64,000 nt of DNA from Stenotrophomonas raiganjensis (SeqCode) (GCF_030658505.1 NZ_JAUTXR010000134.1:1-64000); one strand, 5' to 3'; shown: positions 34,168-43,822, counted from the stretch's first letter. The notes: a model not told the origin generated them from the letters alone. A program made the numbers and translations.

Positions 34168-35295
34168 ATGCCGCGCTATCGCCCTTCCCTGCTGACCAGC
34201 CTGCTGTTGCCGTTGCTGGCCTGTGCCACTGGGGCCGCGCAGGCCCGCGAGGTCGCCGCACCGGCTGACTACGTGCAGGCCGATGGTCCCTATGTGTTCC
34301 GCCAGGGCGACCAGCTGCAGGCCACGTGGATCTGCGACGACAAGGTCGAGTCGCATGCGCTCGCTGCGCAGCGCTCGGGTACCGATATCGCAGCGCGCTG
34401 CGGCTACGAACACACCGTGCACGTGGCCGCCCCCGATGTACCTTCGCTCTCCGTGCTGCCTGCCGTGCCACGCATCGTCGCCCTGTCCGACATCCACGGC
34501 CAGTACGGGTTGCTGGTGCGCCTGCTGCGTGCCAACCATGTGATCGACGCACAGGATCGCTGGGCGCTTGGCAAGGACACCCTGGTCATCGCCGGCGATG
34601 TATTCGACCGCGGCCCGCAGGTGACCGAAGCCTTCTGGCTGCTGTATGGCCTGCAGCAACAGGCGGCTGCGGCCGGTGGCGCGGTGCACTTCGTGCTCGG
34701 CAACCACGAAACCATGGTGCTGTACGACGACCTCCGCTACGTCAACCCGAAGTACCTGCGCAGTGCGCAGCTGCTCGGTCGCAGCTACCCGCAGCTGTAT
34801 GGCGCCGACTCGGTGATCGGACAGTGGCTGCGCACCCGTCCGGTGCTGCTGAAGATTGGCGACACCCTGTTCCTGCACGGCGGTATCTCGCCCGAGGCGG
34901 TGGCGCTGGCGCTGGACCCGGCTCGCACCAACGCGGCCTACCAGGCGTCGCTGGGCCTGCCCAAGGCCGAGGTGAAGGCCGACCCGGCCACCGCACCGCT
35001 GTATGACGGCAAGACCAGTCCGATCTGGTACCGCGGCTACTTCGATGGGCAACTGGACACAGCGGGCGTACAGACCGTGCTGGACAACCTGCAGCTGGCG
35101 CGCATCGTGGTCGGCCATACCTCGATGCCGCACGTCAGCAGCTTCCATGGCGACCGCGTGATCGCGATCGACAGCAGCATCAAGAACGGCGAGAACGGCG
35201 AACTGCTGTTCATCGAAGATGGCACACTCAGCCGTGGCCTGCTCGATGGCTCGCGGGTGCCGCTGGCACAGGGCGAGCCCGGCCTGCAGGACTGA
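34168..35295 (+). CDS. Exported calcineurin-like metallophosphatase
   Basis: A 375-residue phosphatase with a signal peptide (cleavage after about residue 26, AAQA-RE). The metallophosphoesterase motifs are in order: LSDIHGQYG, AGDVFDRGPQ, LGNHETM, LHGGIS and VGHTSM. The arrangement resembles the Shewanella-like protein phosphatase group. It is expected in the periplasm and its substrate is unknown. ATG 34168 is chosen because the signal peptide begins there. It follows the hxlR gene by 73 bases on the same strand. Confidence 0.88.
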   Translation: MPRYRPSLLTSLLLPLLACATGAAQAREVAAPADYVQADGPYVFRQGDQLQATWICDDKVESHALAAQRSGTDIAARCGYEHTVHVAAPDVPSLSVLPAVPRIVALSDIHGQYGLLVRLLRANHVIDAQDRWALGKDTLVIAGDVFDRGPQVTEAFWLLYGLQQQAAAAGGAVHFVLGNHETMVLYDDLRYVNPKYLRSAQLLGRSYPQLYGADSVIGQWLRTRPVLLKIGDTLFLHGGISPEAVALALDPARTNAAYQASLGLPKAEVKADPATAPLYDGKTSPIWYRGYFDGQLDTAGVQTVLDNLQLARIVVGHTSMPHVSSFHGDRVIAIDSSIKNGENGELLFIEDGTLSRGLLDGSRVPLAQGEPGLQD

Positions 35296-35427
35296 ATGGA
35301 GGGACAGCGCGGCCGCGCCCGGCGGTGGCACCGCGCTCCACCTTCACCCGGTTTGCGGCTACCCTCGGCAGCCGAGAGGCCCACCCCGTCCATCCGGTGG
35401 ACCTGACCGCTACAGGAGCCCCCGCGC

Positions 35428-36111
35428 ATGCGCGTACTGATTGCTGAAGACGACCCGGACATCGCCTCCGGCCTGTGCGCCTCGTTGCGCCGGCAGGGGC
35501 ACGTGGTCGACCACGTTGACAATGGCGCGCACGCCGACGCGGCGTTGGGTTCGACCCAGTACGCGCTTCTGGTGCTGGATCTGGGCCTGCCGCAGCTGGA
35601 CGGCCGCGACGTACTGCAGCGCCTGCGCCAGCGCGGCGATGGCCTGGCGGTACTGGTAGTGACCGCCCGCGATGGCCTGGCCGAACGCGTGCGCGTGCTC
35701 GACCTCGGCGCCGACGACTACCTGGTCAAGCCGTTCGCGCTGGACGAATTCGAAGCGCGCGTGCGCGCGCAGCTGCGCCGGGTCACCAGCAATGGCAATC
35801 CGGATCTGCGCATCGGCCGCCTGCGCCTGGACCTGGCCGGGCACCGCGTGTGGATCGATGACCAGTCGCTGGAACTGACCGCACGCGAGTTCGGCCTGCT
35901 GTCGGCACTGGCGGTACGGGCCGAGCGTATCGTGTCGCGCGCGCAGCTGGTGGAGGCGCTGTGCGACTGGGGCCAGGACCTGCCCGACAACGGCCTGGAC
36001 ATCGCCCTGCACCGCCTGCGCCGCAAGCTGCAACCCGGCGGCATGGGCATCCGCACCGTGCGCGGCCTGGGCTACATGCTGGAAGACGCCCAGGACGACA
36101 GCGCCTCGTGA
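35428..36111 (+). CDS. OmpR-family response regulator (TctD-like)
   Basis: A 227-residue two-component regulator. The receiver has the acidic pair DD (8-9), phospho-acceptor Asp51 (LVLDLGLPQLDG) and the conserved Lys in DDYLVKPFALDEF. The C-terminal winged helix includes LELTAREFGLLSALAVRAERIVSR and LDIALHRLRRKL. A GGAG site precedes the ATG. The stop overlaps the kinase start (GTGA), so the pair is translationally coupled. The partner kinase's sensor type suggests a TctD-like role, but no tricarboxylate transporter genes are nearby. Confidence 0.9.
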   Translation: MRVLIAEDDPDIASGLCASLRRQGHVVDHVDNGAHADAALGSTQYALLVLDLGLPQLDGRDVLQRLRQRGDGLAVLVVTARDGLAERVRVLDLGADDYLVKPFALDEFEARVRAQLRRVTSNGNPDLRIGRLRLDLAGHRVWIDDQSLELTAREFGLLSALAVRAERIVSRAQLVEALCDWGQDLPDNGLDIALHRLRRKLQPGGMGIRTVRGLGYMLEDAQDDSAS

Positions 36112-37487
36112 TCAGCGGACCGCCCAGCCTGCGCCGGCGCCTGCTCGCCTTCCTGGCGTTGCCGATGCTGGGCCTGCTCACCTTCAATACGATCCTGGCC
36201 TACTACGTTGCGCTGGACTATTCCAACCGCATCCACGACCGCAACCTGATCGACGACACGCACTCGTTCGCGCAGATGCTGAGCACGATGCCAGTGACCA
36301 GCGACCTGTCACCACAGGCGCGCTTCCTGATCGAGTACGACCCCGACGGCCACCGCTATTTCAACGTCGACAGCAGCCGCAAGGGTACGCTCAGCGGCAA
36401 TGCCGACTTCAGCCCGTACGCCCCTTCGCAGGACTGTACCGGCGTGCATCCGGCCCTGTACGACGGTCACCTCAATGGCCAGCAGGTACGCATGGCCACC
36501 GTCTGCACGCAGGCGATGAACGACCCGCAGGACCAGCTGGCGGTGACCGTCGCCGAAAGCATGGCTGATCGCCGCCAGCGTGCGCGTGAGATCCTGATGA
36601 TCATCATCCCGCTGATGACCATGCTGGCGCTGGGGACGGCCGCGCTGGTCTGGTTCGGCGTGACCTACGGCCTGCGCATCCTGACCCCACTGAGAACCCG
36701 CCTGGCACAGCGTCGGGGCGAACTGGCGCCGATCTCCGATGCCGACGTGCCGGAAGAAATCCAGCCGCTGATCAGCACCATCGACGACCTGTTCGCCCGC
36801 CAGGCGGAAATGATCACCCTGCAGAACCGCTTCATCGCCGATGCCGCGCACCAGTTGCGATCGCCGTTGGCCGGCATGGCCCTGCATGTGGACCAGGCAC
36901 TGGCGCATGGTGACCCGGACACGGTGCGCGAGGCACTGCAGCACATCCGCCGCCTGAACCAGCGCACCGCGCGGGTCAGCACCCAGCTGCTGGCACTGAG
37001 CCGCGCGCAGACCGTGCCGGAGACCGTGGAGGCACTGGACCTGTGCGAAGTGGTGCCGCAGTGGGTCGGCACACGCGTGCCCGAAGCGATCCGCGATGGT
37101 ATCGACCTGGGTTACCGCGGCAGTCCCCAGCCGCTGCGCGTGCTCGGCAACGGTGCCCAGCTGCAGGAAGCACTGGACAACCTGATCGACAATGCGCTGC
37201 GCTATGCCGGCCGCGATGCGACCGTCACGGTCGGCGTGCACGCGCTGGACGACAATGACGTCGAACTGTACGTGGAGGACAACGGACCCGGCGTACCCGA
37301 GGATGTGATGCCGCGGCTGGGTGAACGTTTCTTCCGCGCCCCAGGCACCACCGCCAGTGGAACCGGCCTGGGGCTGGCCATCGCCCACGAGGCGGTGGAG
37401 CACTTCGGCGGGCGCCTGAGCTTCCTCAACCGCCCCGGGGGTGGGCTCAAGGTCGCCATCACGCTGCCGCTGCTGAAGGCCCCCTGA
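36108..37487 (+). CDS. Sensor histidine kinase (TctE-like, 2CSK_N sensor)
   Basis: A 459-residue inner-membrane kinase. Membrane segments at about 11-34 and 163-187 bracket a periplasmic domain of the two-component-sensor N-terminal type (about 35-160, starting with an IHDRNLIDDTHSFAQML-like helix). His248 is the phosphorylation site in FIADAAHQLRSPLAGMALH. N and G boxes are LDNLIDNALRYAG and VEDNGPGVP ... GTGLGLAIAHEAVEH. The GTG start overlaps the regulator stop by 4 bases. The ligand is unknown; organic acids are a guess from family. Confidence 0.9.
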   Translation: MISGPPSLRRRLLAFLALPMLGLLTFNTILAYYVALDYSNRIHDRNLIDDTHSFAQMLSTMPVTSDLSPQARFLIEYDPDGHRYFNVDSSRKGTLSGNADFSPYAPSQDCTGVHPALYDGHLNGQQVRMATVCTQAMNDPQDQLAVTVAESMADRRQRAREILMIIIPLMTMLALGTAALVWFGVTYGLRILTPLRTRLAQRRGELAPISDADVPEEIQPLISTIDDLFARQAEMITLQNRFIADAAHQLRSPLAGMALHVDQALAHGDPDTVREALQHIRRLNQRTARVSTQLLALSRAQTVPETVEALDLCEVVPQWVGTRVPEAIRDGIDLGYRGSPQPLRVLGNGAQLQEALDNLIDNALRYAGRDATVTVGVHALDDNDVELYVEDNGPGVPEDVMPRLGERFFRAPGTTASGTGLGLAIAHEAVEHFGGRLSFLNRPGGGLKVAITLPLLKAP

Positions 37488-37565
37488 CCCGGCCACGGGG
37501 TTGAAAGGCTGGTGAAAATCGCGCTTGCGATCCTGCCATCCCCACTGCCGTCCCGGAGCCGCCAG

Positions 37566-38402
37566 GTGACCGAATCGCACGACTTCTTCCTCCCCGGTGG
37601 CCCGCAGGGCGTGCTGCTGGTCCACGGCCTGACCGGTACCCCGGCCGAAATGCGCATGCTGGGCAAAGGGCTGAACAACGCCGGTTTCACCGTGCACGGT
37701 GTGCAGCTGCCCGGCCATTGCGGCACCGTGGATGACCTGCTGGCGACGACCTGGGAACAGTGGTACCAGGGCGTGGAAGATGCGGCGGCGGACCTGCGCG
37801 GCAAAGTCGATCAACTGTTCGTCGGCGGCCTGTCGATGGGCGCGGTACTGTCGCTGGCGCTGGCCGCGCGCCGCCCCGAGTGGGTGTCCGGCGTCGGCGT
37901 GTATGGCGCCACCTTCCGCTATGACGGCTGGAACATTCCCGCCGTGGCCCGCCTGTCGTTCCTGCTACCGTGGTTCAAGCGCTTCAACATCGGCCGCGAC
38001 CGCATGTTCATGGAAGAACCACCGTACGGCCTGCGTGACGAGCGCCTGCGTGCCCAGGTCAGCGCCGCCATGCTGTCCGGCGACAGCGCCGCCGCCGGCC
38101 TGCCGGGCAACCCCTGGCATGCGCTGGCCGAGATGCGTGCGCTGAGCAACTGGACCCGCCGCCACCTGCACCAGGTCACCGCGCCCTGCCTGGTGATGCA
38201 CGCCCGCGAAGACGACGTGGCCAGCATGGGCAACGCCGAGCTGGTGATGTCGCGGGTCAGCGGCCCGAAGGAACTGGTGGTACTGGAAGACAGCTACCAC
38301 ATGATCACCATCGACCGCGAACGCCGCGACGTGATCCGCCGCAGCGCGCGTTTCTTCACCGAAATCGGTGAACGCAGCGGCGTCCTCAAGGCGGTGGCCT
38401 GA
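37566..38402 (+). CDS. Alpha/beta-hydrolase (carboxylesterase-like)
   Basis: A 278-residue cytoplasmic hydrolase. The oxyanion region VLLVHGLTGTP (17-27), nucleophile Ser90 in GGLSMGA, acid Asp215/216 in HAREDDVAS and His244 in DSYHMITID form a full triad, typical of short-chain carboxylesterases (Est30-like). GTG 37566 has GGAG 8 bases upstream; an earlier GTG (37512) has poorer spacing. The stop is one base before the next ATG, linking it to the transporter, aminotransferase and acyltransferase genes downstream. It may release or hydrolyse an ester in the same pathway. Confidence 0.82.
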   Translation: MTESHDFFLPGGPQGVLLVHGLTGTPAEMRMLGKGLNNAGFTVHGVQLPGHCGTVDDLLATTWEQWYQGVEDAAADLRGKVDQLFVGGLSMGAVLSLALAARRPEWVSGVGVYGATFRYDGWNIPAVARLSFLLPWFKRFNIGRDRMFMEEPPYGLRDERLRAQVSAAMLSGDSAAAGLPGNPWHALAEMRALSNWTRRHLHQVTAPCLVMHAREDDVASMGNAELVMSRVSGPKELVVLEDSYHMITIDRERRDVIRRSARFFTEIGERSGVLKAVA

Positions 38403-38403
38403 G

Positions 38404-38763
38404 ATGGGGGCACTCGCCACGCTGCTGTGGCTGGCCAATGTCGTACTCGATACCGGTGGCCAGCTCGCCTTCAAGGCCGCCGCCAGCGACCCGCAGGACG
38501 GCGAAGGACTGCAACGCTGGAAGCACATGCTCAGCCGCCCCTGGCTGTGGATCGGCATCGCCTGCTACGTGCTTGAGTTCGTCGCCTGGATTGCCTTCCT
38601 GTCACTGGTGCCGCTGTCCAAGGGCGTACTGCTGGGCTCGATCAACATCGTTGCGCTGATGATCGCCGGCCGCATCCTGTTCCGCGAGAAGCTCACGCCA
38701 TTGCGGGTGACCGGCATGCTGCTGGTCACTGCGGGCGTGGCGGTGGTGGGGGCCGGCTCATGA
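38404..38763 (+). CDS. Small EamA/SMR-like membrane transporter subunit 1
   Basis: A 119-residue protein with four membrane segments, half the size of an ordinary EamA transporter. The last segment ends LLVTAGVAVVGAGS. Its stop overlaps the start of a second, similar small gene (ATGA). Paired short proteins of this kind work as heterodimers, as in ArnE/ArnF or SMR pairs. It begins two bases after the hydrolase gene. It probably moves a metabolite or lipid carrier across the inner membrane. Confidence 0.82.
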   Translation: MGALATLLWLANVVLDTGGQLAFKAAASDPQDGEGLQRWKHMLSRPWLWIGIACYVLEFVAWIAFLSLVPLSKGVLLGSINIVALMIAGRILFREKLTPLRVTGMLLVTAGVAVVGAGS

Positions 38764-39158
38764 GACGCCTGTATGTGATCGGCTTCCCGCTGCTGATGGC
38801 CTTCGACACGCTGGCCCAGCTGTGCTTCAAGTACGCCGGCGATGCCGCACTGCCGGTCGAGGCCAACACCGCATGGCTGCTGCGCGTGCTGTCGCAGCCG
38901 TGGGTATACGGCGCCATCCTGGGCTACGTGGGTGCGTTCTTCACCTGGATGAGCCTGCTGCGTCATGCGCCGATCGGCCCTGCGTTCGCTGCCTCGCACC
39001 TGGAAGTGATCAGCGTACTGCTGCTGTCGGCGTGGCTGTTGAACGAACCGCTGACCCTGCACCACCTGGTCGGTGCGGTCCTGATCGTGGCCGGCATCGT
39101 CTGCCTCGGTCGTGCCGAGGCGGACGACCCGCACAGCCCCACCGAGAACGCGTTGTGA
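38760..39158 (+). CDS. Small EamA/SMR-like membrane transporter subunit 2
   Basis: A 132-residue partner of the preceding protein, again with four membrane segments (beginning YVIGFPLLMAFDTLAQLCFKY). The two are related in layout but not identical, fitting opposite insertion in a heterodimer. The acidic, hydrophilic tail (EADDPHSPTENAL) is cytoplasmic or periplasmic. It overlaps the first subunit by 4 bases and is followed at 10 bases by an aminotransferase, so export and synthesis are probably coupled. Confidence 0.82.
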   Translation: MRRLYVIGFPLLMAFDTLAQLCFKYAGDAALPVEANTAWLLRVLSQPWVYGAILGYVGAFFTWMSLLRHAPIGPAFAASHLEVISVLLLSAWLLNEPLTLHHLVGAVLIVAGIVCLGRAEADDPHSPTENAL

Positions 39159-39168
39159 GCGCGTTGCG

Positions 39169-40371
39169 ATGAGCCTGTTCGCGCGCGAACTGCCACCGAC
39201 CGCCGGCCTGCCGATGCAGGCCAGCGATTTCCTTCCCGGTGGCGGCGACCTGCGCGAAATCCTGGCCCGCCAGCTGGGTACACCGCCGCTGCAGCTGACC
39301 TGTTCCGGTACGCACGCGCTGCTGATCGCACTGCGCACCCTGCGCAAGCGCTCGCCCAAGCGCGACACCGTGATCATGCCCGCCTACACCTGCCCGCTGG
39401 TACCCATCGCGGTGCACAGCCTGGGCCTGCGGGTGCAGTTGTGCGACACCCGCCAAGGCCACTTCGACTTCGATCCCGGCCAGCTCAAGCGGCTGGCCGA
39501 CGCACGCACGCTGGCGATACTGCCCACCCACCTGGGCGGGCGCATCGCCGATGTCGAGCTGGCCTGCGAGGTCGCCTGCGGTGCCGGTGCCTGGGTGATC
39601 GAAGATGCCGCGCAGGCCCTCGGTGCACGTGTCGGCAACAGCAGTGTCGGCCTGCGCGGCGATATCGGTTTCTTCAGCCTGGCCGCCGGCAAAGGGCTGA
39701 GCCTGCATGAAGGCGGCCTGCTGGTCAGCCGCGACGACGAACTGCGCGCGGCGCTGGCCGAACATGCGGCCCAACAGGTGCGCTTCAGCCTGCGCTGGGA
39801 GCTGCTGCGCAGCGTGCAGCTGCTGGGCCTGGCCGCCTGTTACCGCCCTTCACTGTTGTCACTGGTATACGGAAATCCATTGCGCAGCGCACTGCAGCGT
39901 GGCGATCTGGAAGAAGCCGTCGGTGACATCTTCCCGCTGGATATACCACAGCACCGGGTCAGCCAATGGCGGCAGAACATCGGCGCCCATGCCGCACGGC
40001 GGTTGCCTGCCTTCCTTCATGCCGGGCGCCTGCGCGCATTGCAGCTGCGCGTGCAGCTGGCCCAGCTGCCAGCCGTAGAGGTGGTCGATGGCCTGGCCGG
40101 CACAGGCGGTACCTGGCCGATGCTGATGCTGCTGCTGCCCAGCCAGCGCGCGCGCGATGCGGTTCTCGGCAACCTGTGGCCACGCGGGCTCGGTGCCAGC
40201 CGCATGTTCATCCACGCCCTGCCCGACTATGCCTACCTGCGTGGCATCGTGCCGCAGGCCGACATGCCCAATGCGCGCGACTTCGCCGCACGCATGCTGA
40301 CCCTCGGCAACAGCGCCTGGCAGAGCCGTGAAGAAACGGCCGAAATACTGCGGGTACTTGCCCGCGCCTGA
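39169..40371 (+). CDS. DegT/DnrJ/EryC1-family PLP aminotransferase
   Basis: A 400-residue enzyme. The cofactor lysine is Lys175 in FFSLAAGKGLSLHEGG, and Asp146/Gln149 lie in VIEDAAQALGA. CSGTHALLIAL (45-55) binds the cofactor phosphate. DegT enzymes mostly aminate keto-sugars; the C-terminal half (about 230-400) is unlike typical sugar enzymes by eye, so the substrate may differ. ATG 39169 lies 10 bases after the transporter stop. No nucleotide-sugar genes are near. Confidence 0.83.
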   Translation: MSLFARELPPTAGLPMQASDFLPGGGDLREILARQLGTPPLQLTCSGTHALLIALRTLRKRSPKRDTVIMPAYTCPLVPIAVHSLGLRVQLCDTRQGHFDFDPGQLKRLADARTLAILPTHLGGRIADVELACEVACGAGAWVIEDAAQALGARVGNSSVGLRGDIGFFSLAAGKGLSLHEGGLLVSRDDELRAALAEHAAQQVRFSLRWELLRSVQLLGLAACYRPSLLSLVYGNPLRSALQRGDLEEAVGDIFPLDIPQHRVSQWRQNIGAHAARRLPAFLHAGRLRALQLRVQLAQLPAVEVVDGLAGTGGTWPMLMLLLPSQRARDAVLGNLWPRGLGASRMFIHALPDYAYLRGIVPQADMPNARDFAARMLTLGNSAWQSREETAEILRVLARA

Positions 40372-40545
40372 GCCACACGTGCACGGCTGGCCTGCGTTCC
40401 GCGCATTCAGCCATGCACCTTCCTGAACGCTTTCCCTGCCCGCCAATGAAGCCTTTCAACAGGAAAGGAACGAGAAAGGCGGCCTGCCTACATTGAGCCT
40501 GCCCCGGCATCGCGCCGGACGTTTCTTTCATCGACGGACCTGCCC

Positions 40546-41262
40546 ATGCGCTGGAGCATCCTGTGTGACTTCGACGGCACCATCAGCCTCGAAGATGTCA
40601 TCGACTCGCTGCTGGAGAAGTACGGCCAGCCGGGCTGGCAGGCGCTGGAAGACCAGTGGAAGGCCGGAAAGATCGGCTCGCGCGAATGCATGCAGGGCCA
40701 GGTACGGCTGCTGAAGCTGGACCCGGCCACACTCGACGCCCATCTGGACCAGGTGCAGATCGATCCGGGCTTCGTCGCCTTCGTCGCCCGCGCCGAGCAG
40801 CTGGGCGTGCCGCTGCGCATCGTCAGCGACGGCCTGGATTATGCGATCCACCGCATCCTCGCCAACCATGGCCTGTCGCGACTGCCGGTGGTGGCCAACC
40901 ACCTGCGCTGGTGCGGGGACCACTGGGAACTGGAATCGCCCTACCAGGCCGAAGGCTGCCGCAGTGGCACCTGCAAATGCACCTGCGCCGCGCAGGCGCG
41001 CGCCAACGAAGCACCGCGCGTGCTGATGATCGGTGACGGCAGCTCGGACTTCTGCGTATCCGAAGATGCCGACTTCGTGTTCGCCAAGCGCCGCCTGATC
41101 ACCCATTGCACGAATGCCGGCATCGAGCATGCCGCGATCGACACCTTCCACGATGCAATCGCACTGTTGCCGCGCTTGCTCGATGGCAGCCTGCTGCAGC
41201 CACGTCGCATCGACGCCAGCCCGCAGCCCGCCGCACTGCCCCTGCTGCTGGCCACCGCCTGA
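40546..41262 (+). CDS. HAD-IB phosphatase (MtnX/serine-phosphatase-like)
   Basis: A 238-residue phosphatase. The nucleophile Asp8 and acid Asp10 are in LCDFDGTIS, motif II in VSDGLD (94-98), and motif IV GDGSSD at 163-168. An insert with four closely spaced Cys (138, 143, 145, 147; EGCRSGTCKCTC) may bind metal. MtnX acts in methionine salvage, but no mtn genes are present, so the substrate is probably a phosphorylated intermediate of this cluster. The preceding 174-base gap contains no gene I can support and may hold a separate promoter. Confidence 0.82.
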   Translation: MRWSILCDFDGTISLEDVIDSLLEKYGQPGWQALEDQWKAGKIGSRECMQGQVRLLKLDPATLDAHLDQVQIDPGFVAFVARAEQLGVPLRIVSDGLDYAIHRILANHGLSRLPVVANHLRWCGDHWELESPYQAEGCRSGTCKCTCAAQARANEAPRVLMIGDGSSDFCVSEDADFVFAKRRLITHCTNAGIEHAAIDTFHDAIALLPRLLDGSLLQPRRIDASPQPAALPLLLATA

Positions 41263-41324
41263 GCACTCCCTTACAGGCACGCCCCCGTTACCTCTTTCGA
41301 ACGTCCTTCACGGAACCGAACTGC

Positions 41325-42725
41325 ATGAACATTTTTGACAAGAACGCCGACGCCGCTGCCTCCGACGCGCAGCTGCTGGCCGACGAAGCGCGCTACAGCT
41401 CCTTCGGCGATACCGTCCACTACGTCGACCCGCCGAAGATCTTCCAGCGTGGCGAAGGCAGCTACATGTTCGACGGTGCGGGCGTGCCCTACCTCGACCT
41501 GCAGATGTGGTACTCGGCCTGCAACTTCGGCTACAGCAACAAGCGCCTGAACGACGCGCTGAAGGACCAGATCGACACCCTGCCGCAGGTCGCCAGCCAG
41601 TACCTGCACCCGACCCGCGTGCAGCTGGCCAAGACCATTGCCGTGGACATGCACGAGAAGTTCGGCCTCGACGGCCGCGTGCACTTCAACGTCGGCGGTG
41701 CACAGGCCATCGAGGATTCGCTGAAAATCGTGCGCAACGCGCGCGGCGGCAAGAGCCTGATGTTCGCCTTCGAAGGCGGCTACCACGGCCGCACCCTGGG
41801 CGCCTCGTCGATCACCTCCAGCTACCGCTACCGCCGCCGCTACGGCCATTTCGGCGAGCGCGCGATGTTCATCCCGTTCCCGTACCCCTTCCGTCGCCCG
41901 AAGGGCATGACCCCGGATGAGTACTCCGACCACTGCGTGTGGCAGTTCGAGCGCCTGTTCGAAAGCGAGTACAACGGCGTGTGGGATCCCAAGGTCGGCC
42001 AGGCCGAGTACGCCGCGTTCTACGTCGAGCCGATCCAGGGCACCGGCGGCTACGTCATCCCGCCGCGCAACTTCTTCACCGGCCTCAAGCGCGTGCTGGA
42101 CAAGTACGGCATCCTGATGGTCGTCGATGAAATCCAGATGGGCTTCTGGCGCACCGGCAAGCTGTGGTCGATCGAGCACTTCGGCGTGACCCCGGACGTG
42201 CTGGTGTTCGGCAAGGCGCTGACCAACGGCCTGAACCCGCTGTCGGGCCTGTGGGCTCGCGAAGAGCTGATCAACCCGACCGTGTTCCCGCCGGGCTCCA
42301 CCCATTCCACCTTCAACTCCAACCCGCTGGGCACCCGCCTGGGCCTGGAAGTGCTGAAGCTGGGCAAGGAAATGGACTACGAGCGCACCGTGCCGGAGAA
42401 GGGCGCGTACTTCCTCGACGGCCTGCGTGGCCTGCAGAAGCGTCACCCGGAAATCGGCGACGTCGACGGCCTGGGCCTGGCCCTGCGCGCGGAAATCTGC
42501 CAGGCCGACGGCTACACCCCGAACAAGGAGCTGCTGGACCGCATGGTCGACATCGGCCTGGCCGGTGACCTGCTGCACGACGGCAAGCGCATGGGCCTGG
42601 TGCTGGACGTGGGTGGCTGGTACAAGAACGTGATCACCTTTGCGCCGTCGCTGGACATCAGCTACGAGGAGATCGACCTGGCGATCACCCTGCTCGACCA
42701 GGCAATGACCAAGGCCAAGGGCTGA
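41325..42725 (+). CDS. Class III PLP aminotransferase
   Basis: A 466-residue enzyme of the ornithine/omega-amino-acid aminotransferase fold. The cofactor lysine is Lys297 in LVFGKALTNGLNPLSG, and Asp268 in MVVDEIQMGF binds the pyridine nitrogen. FNVGGAQAIEDSLKIVRNARG (121-141) forms the phosphate-binding region; the usual SGSEA is replaced by GGAQA. FEGGYHGRTLGASS is typical. It would transfer an amino group to or from a terminal aldehyde or keto acid. It follows the HAD phosphatase by 62 bases. Confidence 0.88.
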   Translation: MNIFDKNADAAASDAQLLADEARYSSFGDTVHYVDPPKIFQRGEGSYMFDGAGVPYLDLQMWYSACNFGYSNKRLNDALKDQIDTLPQVASQYLHPTRVQLAKTIAVDMHEKFGLDGRVHFNVGGAQAIEDSLKIVRNARGGKSLMFAFEGGYHGRTLGASSITSSYRYRRRYGHFGERAMFIPFPYPFRRPKGMTPDEYSDHCVWQFERLFESEYNGVWDPKVGQAEYAAFYVEPIQGTGGYVIPPRNFFTGLKRVLDKYGILMVVDEIQMGFWRTGKLWSIEHFGVTPDVLVFGKALTNGLNPLSGLWAREELINPTVFPPGSTHSTFNSNPLGTRLGLEVLKLGKEMDYERTVPEKGAYFLDGLRGLQKRHPEIGDVDGLGLALRAEICQADGYTPNKELLDRMVDIGLAGDLLHDGKRMGLVLDVGGWYKNVITFAPSLDISYEEIDLAITLLDQAMTKAKG

Positions 42726-42754
42726 GGCTGGATGCGCTGCCGGTTCCCGTGCTG

Positions 42755-43819
42755 ATGGAAATGACGTCACGTGCATCCAGCACCGCGCTGGAACCGGCCG
42801 CGCTGCTGGAGGGCTTCCTGGCCCACCCACCGCTCGGATTCGAGGCAGGCCGCCTTCCCAGCGGCCTGCCGACCTTCCGTGCACCGCTCGACCTGACCAC
42901 CACGATGGACGACGCGCTGCGCAGCAAGCTGCTCAGCCTGCCGCTGTCGCGCCTGTGGCGGCCCTGGATCACCTGGAATACCCGCTTCGTCGGTGCCACC
43001 AGCACCGAGTACACCCCGCTGCCGGCACACGTCGCGCCGGAGGCGCTGGCCGAGGACGTGACGCGTCACGCGATCGGCGATACCCGGCTGCTGGTGGTCA
43101 AGGACCTGGCAGTCGATTCACCGTTGCTGGATGACGCCGCCAATGCACACAGCGGTGCCTTCCTGCAGGCGCTGCTGGAACGCGGTTTCGTCGAACTGGA
43201 AGGCATGCCGTTGGCCTGGGTGGCGATCGATTTCGATTCGCTCGATGGCTATCTCGGACGGCTGTCGTCCTCGCGCCGCAAGAACATCCGGCGCAAGCTC
43301 CGTTCGCGTGATGACCTGCAGATCGACTGCATCGCCACCGGTGATCCGGCCCTGGCCGACCCACGGCTGCTGGCCGAGCTGTATGCGCTGTACCTGGGCG
43401 TGTATGCGCAGAGCGCGGTGCATTTCGACCAGCTCGACCTGACCTATTTCCAGTACCTGCTGGCCGACAGCCAGGGCCAGGGACGAATGTTCCTGTACCG
43501 CCACCAAGGGCAGCTGATCGGCTGGAACCTGTGCTACGTGCACGCCGGCAAGCTGGTCGACAAGTACATCGGCCTGGCCTATCCGCAGTCGCGCGAGCAC
43601 AACCTGTACGCAGTGAGCTGGATGCACAACCTCGAATACGCCCTGCAGCACGGCCTGAGCCACTACGTGGCCGGCTGGACCGACTCGCGGATCAAGGCCG
43701 AGCTGGGGGCCAGCTTCACCTCCACCCGGCACGCGATCCACGCGCGTTCCCCGCTGCTGCGTGCCGCCCTGCGCAAGCTGGCGCCGCACCTGCAGGGCGA
43801 ACCTGATGGAGGCGGTTGA
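42755..43819 (+). CDS. GNAT-superfamily acyltransferase (FemAB/DUF482-like)
   Basis: A 354-residue protein whose C-terminal two thirds resembles the GNAT/FemAB group: SSRRKNIRRKLRSRDDLQID, then YLLADSQGQGRMFLYRHQGQLIGWNLCY and the VDKYIGLAYPQSREHNLY core. Proteins of this group join amino acids or acyl groups to amines. The N-terminus (1-130) is not recognised. Starts at 42755 and 42761 are both possible. Only 3 bases separate it from the arginase-like gene, so the two products probably act on the same compound. Confidence 0.78.
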   Translation: MEMTSRASSTALEPAALLEGFLAHPPLGFEAGRLPSGLPTFRAPLDLTTTMDDALRSKLLSLPLSRLWRPWITWNTRFVGATSTEYTPLPAHVAPEALAEDVTRHAIGDTRLLVVKDLAVDSPLLDDAANAHSGAFLQALLERGFVELEGMPLAWVAIDFDSLDGYLGRLSSSRRKNIRRKLRSRDDLQIDCIATGDPALADPRLLAELYALYLGVYAQSAVHFDQLDLTYFQYLLADSQGQGRMFLYRHQGQLIGWNLCYVHAGKLVDKYIGLAYPQSREHNLYAVSWMHNLEYALQHGLSHYVAGWTDSRIKAELGASFTSTRHAIHARSPLLRAALRKLAPHLQGEPDGGG

Positions 43820-43822
43820 ACG

